A stretch of DNA of 64,000 bases from Clostridium sp. OS1-26 (lineage in GTDB: Bacteria; Bacillota; Clostridia; Clostridiales; Clostridiaceae): the NCBI RefSeq assembly GCF_030915445.1, contig NZ_CP133264.1, positions 1,550,001 through 1,614,000 of the forward strand. Direction: 5' to 3'. Numbering within the stretch: position 1 is the first letter of the stretch; every line of letters begins with the position of its first letter. The position numbers were made by a program, and so were the translations under genes. This document shows positions 10,458 to 18,788 of this stretch, one piece after another. Below the pieces are notes generated by a model that saw only the letters and a program-made list of their open reading frames with translations, did no database searches and had not been told where the DNA came from.

Positions 10458-12208
10458 GTGGGCATATCTGAATTAATATATAGAGTTAAGGATATAATGG
10501 CAAAAGACTTTATAAGAGCTACTGTGGATACAAGCATAAAAGATGCGCTGTATATGATGATAGAAGGATATAAAGAAGAGGTTGTCATTACCGATGAAGA
10601 CCATAAGTTACGTGGGATTTTTACTATGAATGATATGGCTAAAATTAAAAAGAAAAATATATCCTTTGATTCACCTATCATGGAGTTTGCATATAAGAAT
10701 GTAATAACCATTGATCTAGACGCATCTGCAAGGGAAGCTAGAGACATTATGCTAGCTAATAGAATAGGTAGGCTCCCTGTAGTAGAAGACGAAAAAGTAA
10801 TAGGAATTGTAACTAGTAATAATATTAGAGATACATTTTACCTAAAGATGGATGAATTATTTAACCTTCAAAACAATGTGTTTGATAACTTACATGAAGC
10901 TGTATGTATATGCGATGAAAATGGGACAGTAAGATACTGGAATAAGAGTTCGGAAAAGCTCTATGGAGTAGCTATTGAGAATATAATAGATAGAAACTTG
11001 GAGGACTTTTTTCCGAATGCATTGAGTATACAAGTACTAAAAACAGGGAAAAGAGTAGATAACGTGTGTCATGAGCCGGTCGAAGGAAAATTAGTGGCAT
11101 TAAGTGCTGTCCCGCTATATAATTCGAAGGGTAATTTGATTGCAGTGGTATCGACAGATAGAGATATCACTGATGCCGAAAATTTAACAAAGCAGCTTGA
11201 ATATGAGAAGAAAAAGGTAGAGTTTTTAGAACATGCATACAAAAAGAAATAGCATCTAAATATAATTTTCCATCTATTATCGGAAAAAATAAGAAAATAA
11301 TAGAAGCTATTGCTATTGCAGAAAAGGTGGCATCAACATCAACGAGTGTTCTTATCACAGGTAAAAGTGGCACTGGCAAAGAAGTTTTTGCTAAATCTAT
11401 TCACGAGGCTAGTGGCAGAACTGGCAACTTTGTAGCAATTAACTGTAGTGCAATACCTGAGAGTTTGTTTGAAAGCGAACTTTTTGGATATGTGGAAGGT
11501 GCATTTACTGGAGCTATAAAAAAAGGAAAGATAGGTAAATTCGAATTTGCCAATGGAGGAACCTTATTTCTTGATGAAATAGGAGACATGCCATTGGAAA
11601 TGCAGGCGAAAATTTTGAGAGTTTTACAGGACGGGATTATATATAGACTTGGAAGTGAAAAACCTGTAACCACAGATACTAGAATAATAGCAGCAACTAA
11701 TAGAGATTTAAAAAAACTAATATCTGAAGATAAATTTAGAGAAGACTTATTTTATAGGCTGGCAGTAGTTCAAATTCATCTCCCGGACCTTAGAGATAGG
11801 AAAGAAGATATAAAGGATTTGTGCAATCTATTTTTAGAACAAGTATCAAAGCAGGAAGATATTAAAATAAACGATATAGATGAAAAAGTGTACAAAATAC
11901 TAGCTAATTATAAATGGGATGGTAATATACGAGAACTAAAAAATGTAATTCAAAGGATGGTTGTTTTATCTAATGATGGTAAAATAACTATAGAATCCAT
12001 TCCGGAATATATTTTAGAAAGTGCATCTGATAGCGAAGATATAGGAGAAAACCAACATGATCTTGAAAGAATTATTGAAAATGTTGAAAGAAGAACTATT
12101 AAAGATGTAATGAGTATGGTTAATGGAAATAAGCAACAAGCTGCTAAAATATTAAATATTAAAAGAAGTACTCTATATTATAAATTAGGAAAGTATAATA
12201 TAGAATAA
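10458..12208 (+). CDS. prdR: PrdR, sigma-54-dependent activator of proline reductase genes (frameshifted)
   Basis: About 583 aa when bridged. Two CBS domains (residues 1-130) are followed by a PAS sensor domain (NLHEAVCICDENGTVRYWN). Next comes the sigma-54 AAA+ domain with Walker A GKSGTGKE, the sigma-54-contacting ESELFGYVEGAFTGA and Walker B GGTLFLDEIGDM. A C-terminal Fis-type helix-turn-helix ends the protein (NKQQAAKILNIKRSTLYYKL). The frame breaks in the A-run 11241-11245: restoring one A gives AYKKEIASKYNFPSIIGKNKK, which links the PAS and AAA+ parts. Known PrdR proteins activate prd genes in response to proline. Placement just before prdC, and -24/-12 promoters on both prd units, fit this well. 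GTG start after TAGGTG. There is only one prdR for the two units. Confidence 0.88.
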
Positions 12209-12236
12209 ATTATATATCTAAGTTTTTAAATTTTTG

Positions 12237-12271
12237 ACAGTCATGTCCATTTTTGGACATGACTGTTTTTT
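12237..12271 (+). terminator. Terminator after prdR
   Basis: Perfect 13-bp stem (12237-12249 with 12254-12266), T-rich loop and T-run. Confidence 0.9.
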
Positions 12272-12297
12272 CATCCCTAACCAACTAATAGAGTTAT

Positions 12298-12396
12298 CTG
12301 TAAATAAATTACAGTAAAAATTGTGTCAATATTTTGAAAAATTAAATTACGAATAAACAATATAAAATTTGATTATAGCAACCAAATACAGTATTT
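12298..12396 (+). promoter_or_regulatory. Possible PrdR enhancer region of prd unit 1
   Basis: Contains the palindromes CTGTAA-N5-TTACAG (12298-12314) and AAATAC-A-GTATTT (12384-12396), and a GTGTCA motif (12323-12328) that also occurs upstream of unit 2. Position 40-140 bases before the -24 box suits an activator site. No binding motif was verified. Confidence 0.3.
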
Positions 12397-12433
12397 GTAA
12401 TACTTATAAAAATTTTAAACAATATGCATATAA

Positions 12434-12450
12434 TTGGCATGGAATATGCT
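12434..12450 (+). promoter_or_regulatory. Sigma-54 (-24/-12) promoter of prd unit 1
   Basis: TTGGCATGGAATATGCT has the invariant GG and GC dinucleotides ten bases apart (consensus TGGCAC-N5-TTGCA). It is followed by the prdC start codon about 40 bases later. Confidence 0.75.
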
Positions 12451-12490
12451 GGCTATTAATTATGAAATATAAATTACTAGGAGGGATGAC

Positions 12491-13798
12491 ATGGGAGTTT
12501 ATTATTATTTCCCTCTCAAAATGCATGTAGGTGCACCGGATGTTCCTGTAGTTAAAGAAGGTCAGCTGGTTAAAAGAGGGGAATGCATTGCAGAGCCAAA
12601 TGGATTAGGATCAAAGATTCACAGTAGTATTTTTGGGATAGTATCTAAGATCACAGCTAATGAAATCGTTATACAAGCTGATGAAGCTCAGTCAGAAGAT
12701 TATGTAAAAATAAAACAGTGTGAAAGCATCGTAGATTCAGTATACGAAGCTGGAATCGTCGGAGCTGGAGGAGCAGGATTCCCAACTCATATCAAATTAA
12801 AAGCACAAATACCTGATGGATATATTGTGGCTAATTGTGTCGAGTGTGAACCTGTACTTCATCACAATATAAAGAGAATAGAAGAAGAGCCAGAGCTAGT
12901 AGTTAAAGGTATAAGATATGCTATGCAAGCTACTGGTGCTAAAAAAGCATACATAGCTATAAAAGCCAAGCATCCAGAAGCTATAGCATCATTGGAAAAA
13001 TACTTAAATGGTGACAGTTCAATAGAAATTAAGAAGTTAAGAGACATGTATCCAATGGGAGAAGAAAGAGCTATTATAAATGAGATATTTGGAGTATGGT
13101 TAGCACCTACACAATTACCACTTGATGCTAAGTGCGTAGTTTTGAATGGAGAAACCTTAGCAAATATAACTATGGCTGTTGAGGAAAGAAAGCCAGTAAT
13201 AGACAAAGATATAACCGTAATAGGAAAGCTTAGATCAGGAAAAGAACCAAAGGTATTCTTTGATGTACCCGTGGGAAGTAGTATAAAGAGTCTTATAGAA
13301 AAGTGTGGAGGCATTGATGGAGAGTATGGTGAGCTTGTAATAGGCGGACCATATACAGGAAAGTCAGAAGATGTAGAAAAGGCTACTGTTACAAAGATAT
13401 CTGGAGGAGCTATTGTAACTATTCCTCTTCCTGAATATAAAGGACCTTTAGGGTTACTTGTATGCGCTTGTGGGGCAAACGAAGACAGACTTAGAGATAT
13501 AGCTGCAAAGATGAACTCAGAAGTAGTAGGAGTTACTAAGTGTAAAAATGTTGAAGAAATTAAAGGAGCTAATAAATGCAAGACTCCAGGAGATTGTCCA
13601 GGACAAGTAGCTGGTATTATGTATTTAAAGCAGCAGGGGGCAAAAAGAGTTTTAATATCCAACTGCAGCGATTGTTCAAATACCGTAATGTGTTGTGCGC
13701 CTAAGGTAGGATTGCCAGTATATCATCATACAGATCATGTATTTAGAACAGTAGATTATCCACTAACAAGAAGACTTCCGTTAGAGGAAGAAAATTAA
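12491..13798 (+). CDS. prdC: PrdC, RnfC-like electron-transfer protein of proline reductase, cysteine form
   Basis: 435 aa. PrdC is thought to carry electrons from the Rnf/NADH side to D-proline reductase. The N-terminus (FPLKMHVGAPDVPVVKEGQ) and the GAGGAGFPTHIKLK flavin/nucleotide motif near residue 94 are RnfC-like. The C-terminus carries several cysteines (SNCSDCSNTVMCCAPK). Where clostridial PrdC usually has selenocysteine, this copy has an ordinary cysteine codon (TPGDCPGQ, TGT at 13595-13597, residue 369). The tandem copy has UGA at the same residue. First gene of unit 1, with a strong GGAGG ribosome-binding site and a sigma-54 promoter upstream. Confidence 0.92.
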   Translation: MGVYYYFPLKMHVGAPDVPVVKEGQLVKRGECIAEPNGLGSKIHSSIFGIVSKITANEIVIQADEAQSEDYVKIKQCESIVDSVYEAGIVGAGGAGFPTHIKLKAQIPDGYIVANCVECEPVLHHNIKRIEEEPELVVKGIRYAMQATGAKKAYIAIKAKHPEAIASLEKYLNGDSSIEIKKLRDMYPMGEERAIINEIFGVWLAPTQLPLDAKCVVLNGETLANITMAVEERKPVIDKDITVIGKLRSGKEPKVFFDVPVGSSIKSLIEKCGGIDGEYGELVIGGPYTGKSEDVEKATVTKISGGAIVTIPLPEYKGPLGLLVCACGANEDRLRDIAAKMNSEVVGVTKCKNVEEIKGANKCKTPGDCPGQVAGIMYLKQQGAKRVLISNCSDCSNTVMCCAPKVGLPVYHHTDHVFRTVDYPLTRRLPLEEEN

Positions 13799-13812
13799 GG
13801 AGGTTTTTTACT

Positions 13813-14271
13813 ATGTCAATGAGTGATGAACACGCAGAACAGCTTAAAAATGAATTTGCTGTAGTGTGCTGTAGAACAGAAGAAGGAATAATAATTTCCG
13901 CTGCGAATTTAGAGGATCCGGCTATATTTCCGGATATGGTAGATTCAGGGCTTTTAACTATGCCAGATAACTGTTTAAAAATAGGACAGGTAATAGGAGC
14001 AAAGTTAACTAAAACTATCGATTCTCTTACTCCGTTAACTCCAGAAATTATAGAAGGCTATAAGACTAATAGTAGCGAAGAAAAGAAAGAAGAATCTGTA
14101 GAGCAAAAAGAATATATAGAATGCTGTGATGAAGAGGATAGCTGTAATGACGGTATTGAACACATAGTAGCAGATGGTGCTTCTTCAGTTACAATAGTTG
14201 GAGGAACTTTAACAATAAAAATAGAAGAAGGTAAGGGAATAGACATCGAGATTCCTTTTTATGCAGGTTAA
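13813..14271 (+). CDS. Stand-alone PrdA N-terminal-domain protein
   Basis: 152 aa. Residues 1-80 match the N-terminal repeat of the full-length PrdA encoded next door (AVVCCRTEEG, LEDPAIFPDMVDSGLL, DNCLKIGQVIGAKL). A Glu/Cys-rich linker (IECCDEEDSCNDG) follows, and the end (GGTLTIKIEEGKGIDIEIP) matches the segment that precedes the catalytic part of PrdA. The pyruvoyl proprotein region is entirely absent. It has its own ribosome-binding site (GGAGG) and no disruptions, so it appears to be expressed. Unit 2 lacks it. It could be a regulatory or scaffold subunit, or the remnant of a partial duplication. Confidence 0.75.
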   Translation: MSMSDEHAEQLKNEFAVVCCRTEEGIIISAANLEDPAIFPDMVDSGLLTMPDNCLKIGQVIGAKLTKTIDSLTPLTPEIIEGYKTNSSEEKKEESVEQKEYIECCDEEDSCNDGIEHIVADGASSVTIVGGTLTIKIEEGKGIDIEIPFYAG

Positions 14272-14361
14272 AGCTTATATAAGAAGATTCACATACAAAT
14301 AATGTAAAACTCTAACAGCAAAAAATAAGAACTTTGATAAAAAAATAAGGAGGGGATAACT

Positions 14362-16464
14362 ATGTCGATGAGCGTTGAACATGCAGAACAATTAAAAGAT
14401 GAGTCTGCTGTTGTATGCTGTAGGACAGAGGAAGGAACAATAATTTCCGCTGCAAATTTGGAAGACCCAGGCATATTTCCGGATATGGTAGATTCAGGAC
14501 TTTTAACTATACCAGATAACTGTTTAAAGATAGGACAAGTAATAGGAGCAAAGTTAATTAAAACTATCGATTCTCTTACTCCGCTAACTCCAGAAATTAT
14601 GGAAGGCTATAACACTGATGATAGCAAAGAAAAGAAAGAGGAGTTAACTAAAGCAGGAGAAAAGGCAGTTTTAAAATATAACAAAAAGTCGGGAGACATT
14701 ATAGGAGTTTCAGATTTGGAAAACCCAATGAATTTTGAAAAGCTTGAGGATTCTTTGCTGATAAAGCTAGATAAAAGAGTACTTACAAGAGAAGAAGTCA
14801 TTGGAGCAGTTCTAAAAGAAGATACGCCAGCTTTAACTCCTATAGTTCCTGATATGTTAGAAGGATATAAGGAGGAAGTAGACATGGCAGAGATACCAAA
14901 ACCAACAACAAGTGTAAGCGGTGGAATGCTAAAAATCAAAATTTCCGAAGGAAAGGGAATTGACATTGAAGTACCTCTAAATTTGGGGGTAGCTCCTGTA
15001 GCTGCACCTATGCAGCAACCAGTAGTTGTGAAGGGTGCAAAATCCGTTAAAGCTGAAACCGCTGCAGTTCCAGTAGTTAAAGAGGTTAAATTAGAAGAAA
15101 AAGTTTTAAGAACTCTTACAAGAAAATACTTCAAAATTGACAAAGTAGAATTTGGACCAGAAACAAAAATTGAAGGCACAACTCTTTATATAAGAGAAAA
15201 TGTTTGCGATGATGCTGTAAAAGTAAGGGATTTAGTTAAATCTATAAAGATTGATATCATAACTCCAGATAAGTACAACACATATAGTGAAACAATAATG
15301 GATGTTCAACCAATAGCAACAAAAGAATCAGACAGCAAACTAGGTTCAGGAACTACTAGAGTAATTGATGGTGTTATAGTAGTAGTTACAGGTACTGATG
15401 AAAATGGAGTTCAAATAGGTGAATTTGGTTCATCAGAAGGTATTTTAGAAGAAAACATCCAATTTGGTAGACCAGGAGCTCCAGACAAAGGAGAAATATT
15501 TATAAAGACTGAAGTTATAATTGCAGCTGGAACAAACATGGAAAGACCAGGTCCACTTGCTGCTCACACTGCAACTGATTTTATTACTCAAGAAATCAGA
15601 GATGCGTTAAAGAAACTTGATGATTCTCTAGTTACAAGCACACAAGTGTTTGAGCAAAAGAGAAGACCAGGAAAGAAAAAAGTTGTAATATGTAAAGAAA
15701 TAATGGGTCAAGGTGCTATGCACGATAACTTAATACTACCAGTTGAACCAGTTGGAGTACTTGGTGGAAAACCAAACGTTGACTTAGGAAACGTTCCAGT
15801 AGTTTTATCACCACTTGAAGTATTAGATGGAGGTATCCACGCATTAACTTGTATAGGACCTGCATCAAAAGAGTGTTCAAGACACTACTGGAGAGAGCCA
15901 CTAGTAATAGAAGCTATGAATGATCCAGAAGTAGACCTTTGCGGAGTTATATTTGTAGGAAGCCCTCAAATAAACAGCGAAAAGTTCTATGTATCAGAAA
16001 GACTAGGTATGACTGTAGAAGCTATGGACGTTGATGGAGCAGTTGTTACAACAGAAGGATTCGGAAACAACCACATTGACTTTGCAAGCCATATTGAGCA
16101 AATCGGTATGAGAGGAATACCTTGCGTAGGTATGTCATTCTGTGCAGTTCAAGGAGCTCTAGTTGTTGGTAACCCATACATGAAATATATGGTTGATAAC
16201 AACAAGTCAGAAGCTGGTATAGAAAACGAAGTTCTATCATGCAACACTTTATGTCCAGAAGATGCTGTAAGAGCATTAGGAATGTTAAAGTCAGCTATGG
16301 CTGGAGAAGAAGTTAAGGCTTCAGAAAGAAAATGGAATCCAAACGTTAAGGAAAGTAACATTGAAGCATTAGAAAAAATTTCTGGAAAGTCAATTGAAAG
16401 AGTTGAAAATGAAACAGCTATTCCTATGAGCCAAAAGAGACTAGAAAAATACTCAACAAAGTAG
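14362..16464 (+). CDS. prdA: PrdA, D-proline reductase proprotein (pyruvoyl subunit precursor), unit 1
   Basis: 700 aa. D-proline reductase reductively opens D-proline to 5-aminovalerate. PrdA is cleaved before a cysteine that becomes the pyruvoyl group. Here the site is ALTCIGPASKE, with Cys497 (TGT 15850-15852). The N-terminal 180 residues hold two copies of one module (EEGTIISAANLEDPGIFPDM and KKSGDIIGVSDLENPMNFEK). An Ala/Val-rich linker and a lipoyl-like GGMLKIKISEGKGIDIEVP segment follow. From about residue 270 on it is nearly identical to the copy in unit 2. ATG at 14362 after GGAGG. Confidence 0.93.
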   Translation: MSMSVEHAEQLKDESAVVCCRTEEGTIISAANLEDPGIFPDMVDSGLLTIPDNCLKIGQVIGAKLIKTIDSLTPLTPEIMEGYNTDDSKEKKEELTKAGEKAVLKYNKKSGDIIGVSDLENPMNFEKLEDSLLIKLDKRVLTREEVIGAVLKEDTPALTPIVPDMLEGYKEEVDMAEIPKPTTSVSGGMLKIKISEGKGIDIEVPLNLGVAPVAAPMQQPVVVKGAKSVKAETAAVPVVKEVKLEEKVLRTLTRKYFKIDKVEFGPETKIEGTTLYIRENVCDDAVKVRDLVKSIKIDIITPDKYNTYSETIMDVQPIATKESDSKLGSGTTRVIDGVIVVVTGTDENGVQIGEFGSSEGILEENIQFGRPGAPDKGEIFIKTEVIIAAGTNMERPGPLAAHTATDFITQEIRDALKKLDDSLVTSTQVFEQKRRPGKKKVVICKEIMGQGAMHDNLILPVEPVGVLGGKPNVDLGNVPVVLSPLEVLDGGIHALTCIGPASKECSRHYWREPLVIEAMNDPEVDLCGVIFVGSPQINSEKFYVSERLGMTVEAMDVDGAVVTTEGFGNNHIDFASHIEQIGMRGIPCVGMSFCAVQGALVVGNPYMKYMVDNNKSEAGIENEVLSCNTLCPEDAVRALGMLKSAMAGEEVKASERKWNPNVKESNIEALEKISGKSIERVENETAIPMSQKRLEKYSTK

Positions 16465-16473
16465 GCGTTTTAT

Positions 16474-16734
16474 ATGGATTTAAAATATGGTGATAAGATT
16501 ATCGAAATGCAAGGCATTATCGTTGAAATACATGATGGATGCGTAGCATTAGATCTTAAAGGAAGATTAGGTTACTTAAAAGTACCTATGAGGATGCTTA
16601 TAACTGACTATCCGTTAAAGGTAGGTCAGGAAGTTGGCTTCAAAATGAGCTTCTTAGAGGTTCTTTCAGAAGAGGCCAATGAAAAATATATTAGTAATAT
16701 TGATATAAGAAATAGAAAGGAAGGTAATTTATAA
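16474..16734 (+). CDS. Small conserved prd-operon protein, unit 1
   Basis: 86 aa with no recognised domain. It looks like a small beta-rich fold (MQGIIVEIHDGCVALDLKG, then GRLGYLKVPMRMLI). It sits between prdA and prdB in both tandem units and overlaps the prdB start codon by one base (TAATG), so it is translationally coupled to the selenoprotein subunit. Only a few residues differ between the copies. A structural or assembly role is inferred from position alone. The start has little Shine-Dalgarno sequence, which suggests coupling to prdA as well. Confidence 0.75.
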   Translation: MDLKYGDKIIEMQGIIVEIHDGCVALDLKGRLGYLKVPMRMLITDYPLKVGQEVGFKMSFLEVLSEEANEKYISNIDIRNRKEGNL

Positions 16735-17459
16735 TGAGCCTAACAGTTGTTAAGGGGTTACAGTCAGAAATATTTGTTCCTATAACTCCACCACCAGTTT
16801 GGACTCCTGTGACAAAAGAGCTTAAAGATATGAAAATAGCATTGGCTACGGCAGCAGGGGTACATTTAAAGTCAGACAAAAGATTTAACCTAGCAGGAGA
16901 TTTTACCTTTAGAACAGTACCAGGCGATACAGCATCAGGAGAGCTTATGGTATCACATGGCGGATACGATAATGGAGACGTTAATAAAGATATTAACTCT
17001 ATGTTCCCTATAGATAGATTAAGAGAGCTTGCAGCAGAAGGATTTATAAAAGAAGTTGCTGAAACTCATGTAGGATTCATGGGCGGAGGTGGAAATCAAC
17101 AAAAGTTTAGAGAAGAAACAGGCCCAGCTATTGCAAAAATATTAAAAGATGAGGGTGTGGATGCAGTTTTAATGACTGCTGGATGAGGAACCTGTCACCG
17201 CTCTGCAGTATTGGTGCAGAGAGCAATAGAAGAAGCAGGTATCCCTACTATAATAATAGCAGCGTTACCTCCAGTAGTTAAGCAAACAGGTACTCCAAGA
17301 GCAGTTGCTCCAAGAGTTCCAATGGGTGCTAATGCAGGAAAGCCACATGATATAGAAATGCAAACAGGTATAGTAAAGGATTCGTTAACCGAATTAACAA
17401 AGATAACTACAGCAGGAACAATAGTTCCTCTACCATATGAATATATAGCTAAAGTTTAA
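16734..17459 (+). CDS. prdB: PrdB, selenocysteine subunit of D-proline reductase, unit 1
   Basis: 241 aa including selenocysteine at residue 151, encoded by UGA at 17184-17186 in TAG-U-GTCHRSA. The frame continues unbroken to the TAA at 17457-17459 with the same protein on both sides of UGA, as in known PrdB. The selenol acts with the pyruvoyl group of PrdA in reductive cleavage of the proline ring. A hairpin starts 14 bases after UGA. The GGG motif (GFMGGGGNQQKF) shortly before UGA and the APRVPMGANAG segment after it are typical of the glycine/sarcosine/betaine/proline reductase B-type selenoproteins. Confidence 0.95.
17187..17224 (+). promoter_or_regulatory. SECIS-like hairpin of prdB, unit 1
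   Basis: CTCTGCA (17201-17207) pairs with TGCAGAG (17215-17221) around a 7-nt loop, beginning 14 bases after the UGA codon. That is the usual distance for bacterial SelB-binding hairpins. Confidence 0.7.
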
Positions 17460-17467
17460 TTTATAAG

Positions 17468-17498
17468 CCAGAAATCAGCATTTAGTGCTGATTTCTGG
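17468..17498 (+). terminator. Intercistronic hairpin between prdB and prdD, unit 1
   Basis: Perfect 13-bp stem (17468-17480 with 17486-17498), 5-nt loop, no T-run. It probably stabilises the upstream mRNA or attenuates the downstream genes. Unit 2 has a different hairpin at the same place. Confidence 0.55.
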
Positions 17499-17526
17499 TT
17501 ACTAAATAAAAGTGTGGTGGTTTTGC

Positions 17527-18282
17527 TTGGAAAAGGAAATGAGACGTCTGGCAATAAAGACTTTTCATATTGAAAAGGTTGAATTTGCAGAAAAAACCTA
17601 TATAAAAGATGGAGTATTATATATAAGAAATGATGTATCAGTAGATGCAATAAAAGAGGAAGATTTAATTTATAAGCTAAAAATAAATATGTTATACCCA
17701 GACAGCCATAACATATTTGTGAATTCAATAATGGACTTTTCTCCAATAGCTACAAAGGTATTAGGAAAATTAGGCGAAGGAATTACTCATGTTTTAACAG
17801 GAGTAACGGTAATGTTAACAGGTGTTGACGAAAAGCGAGTACAGGTTGCAGAGTTTGGATCTTCTGAAGGAATATTAAAGGAACAAGTTAAGTTTGGTCG
17901 AAGAGGTACACCTTCAGAGAGTGATATTATAATACATGTAGATGTTATTTTAAAAGATGGAGAGGGTAGTAGAAGACCAGGGCCTATGGCAGCTCATAGA
18001 GCATGTGATGTTATAATACAAGAAATAAGAGAAGTTCTAAAAAAACTAAATGGAAGACTATGCGATGAAAAGTATGAATATTTTGACAAAATAAAACCTG
18101 GCAAAAAGAAAGTTGTTATTCTAAAGCAAGTAGCAGGACAAGGGTGTATGTATGATACAGGGCTTCTGGGAAAAGAGCCAGGTGGTTTTTTAGGCTGTAG
18201 GTCAATAATTGATATGGGCAATATGCCTATATTATTAAGTCCTAATGAGTATAGAGATGGTGCATTGAGAGCTATGCACTAA
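17527..18282 (+). CDS. prdD: PrdD, PrdA-like (N-terminal half) protein, unit 1
   Basis: 251 aa, homologous to the part of PrdA before its cleavage cysteine (TFHIEKVEF, NSIMDFSPIATKVLG, VQVAEFGSSEGIL, RPGPMAAHRACD, KPGKKKVVILKQVAGQG). It ends at GALRAMH, directly where PrdA would be cut, and the following gene continues with the downstream half. It has no pyruvoyl-forming cysteine. Known PrdD proteins are accessory prd-operon proteins of uncertain role. I chose the TTG at 17527 because unit 2 has a GTG at the matching place with the same ribosome-binding site (GTGGTG) and the two proteins align from there. Confidence 0.85.
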   Translation: MEKEMRRLAIKTFHIEKVEFAEKTYIKDGVLYIRNDVSVDAIKEEDLIYKLKINMLYPDSHNIFVNSIMDFSPIATKVLGKLGEGITHVLTGVTVMLTGVDEKRVQVAEFGSSEGILKEQVKFGRRGTPSESDIIIHVDVILKDGEGSRRPGPMAAHRACDVIIQEIREVLKKLNGRLCDEKYEYFDKIKPGKKKVVILKQVAGQGCMYDTGLLGKEPGGFLGCRSIIDMGNMPILLSPNEYRDGALRAMH

Positions 18283-18305
18283 TCTGTTAATCAGAGGTGA
18301 TAAAT

Positions 18306-18776
18306 GTGGGAATCGGACCATCCACTAAGGAAACAACTATTCATCATTTTAGGGATCCTTTAGTTGAAATTGTATCCAATGACGAAGATGTAGATCTTCT
18401 TGGGATCATAGTGGCAGGAACGCCGCAGGAAAATGAAGATAAGGTTTTTGTTGCTCAGAGGGCAGCTGCCTGGATAGAAGGAATGAGAGCTGATGGGGCT
18501 ATTGTATCTATAGATGGTTGGGGTAATAGTAATATTGATTTTGCTACAGCGTTAGAGGAAATAGGTAAAAGAGATATTCCTGTTGTTGGAATGAGCTTTG
18601 TTGGTACACAGGCTCAATTTGTAGTTACAAATCAGTATATGGATACTATAGTGGACTTCAACAAGTCAAAAGAAGGAATCGAAACTGAAGTTGTGGGAGA
18701 AAACAATGTAGTGGAGCTAGATGCTAAAAAAGCATTGGCGTTTTTAAAACTGAAAATGAGAAATAAAGAGAAATAG
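18306..18776 (+). CDS. prdE: PrdE, PrdA-like (C-terminal half) protein, unit 1
   Basis: 156 aa, matching the segment after the cleavage site of PrdA (GIGPSTKETTIHHFRDPLVE aligns with CIGPASKECSRHYWREPLVI, and both contain GWGNSNIDFA/GFGNNHIDFA and GMSF blocks). The position of the pyruvoyl-forming cysteine is the start codon here. PrdD and PrdE together therefore look like a genetically pre-cut PrdA without the cofactor. Start taken as GTG 18306, six bases after AGAGGTG, aligned with an ATG in unit 2. The function is not known. Confidence 0.83.
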   Translation: MGIGPSTKETTIHHFRDPLVEIVSNDEDVDLLGIIVAGTPQENEDKVFVAQRAAAWIEGMRADGAIVSIDGWGNSNIDFATALEEIGKRDIPVVGMSFVGTQAQFVVTNQYMDTIVDFNKSKEGIETEVVGENNVVELDAKKALAFLKLKMRNKEK

Positions 18777-18788
18777 GGAGGTAGGAAA

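Noticed and set aside
10334..10747. Minus-strand open frame over the structured RNA and the prdR start
   Set aside because: It overlaps both a strongly structured segment and the CBS-domain coding frame; the translation has no family features.
12862..13662. Long minus-strand open frame over prdC
   Set aside because: Shadow of prdC codon usage; no ribosome-binding site and no recognisable protein.
17184..17186. In-frame stop codon inside prdB of unit 1 (and 25282-25284 in unit 2)
   Set aside because: UGA in the TAG-U-GTCHR motif with a SECIS-like hairpin 14 bases on; it is selenocysteine, not a pseudogene.
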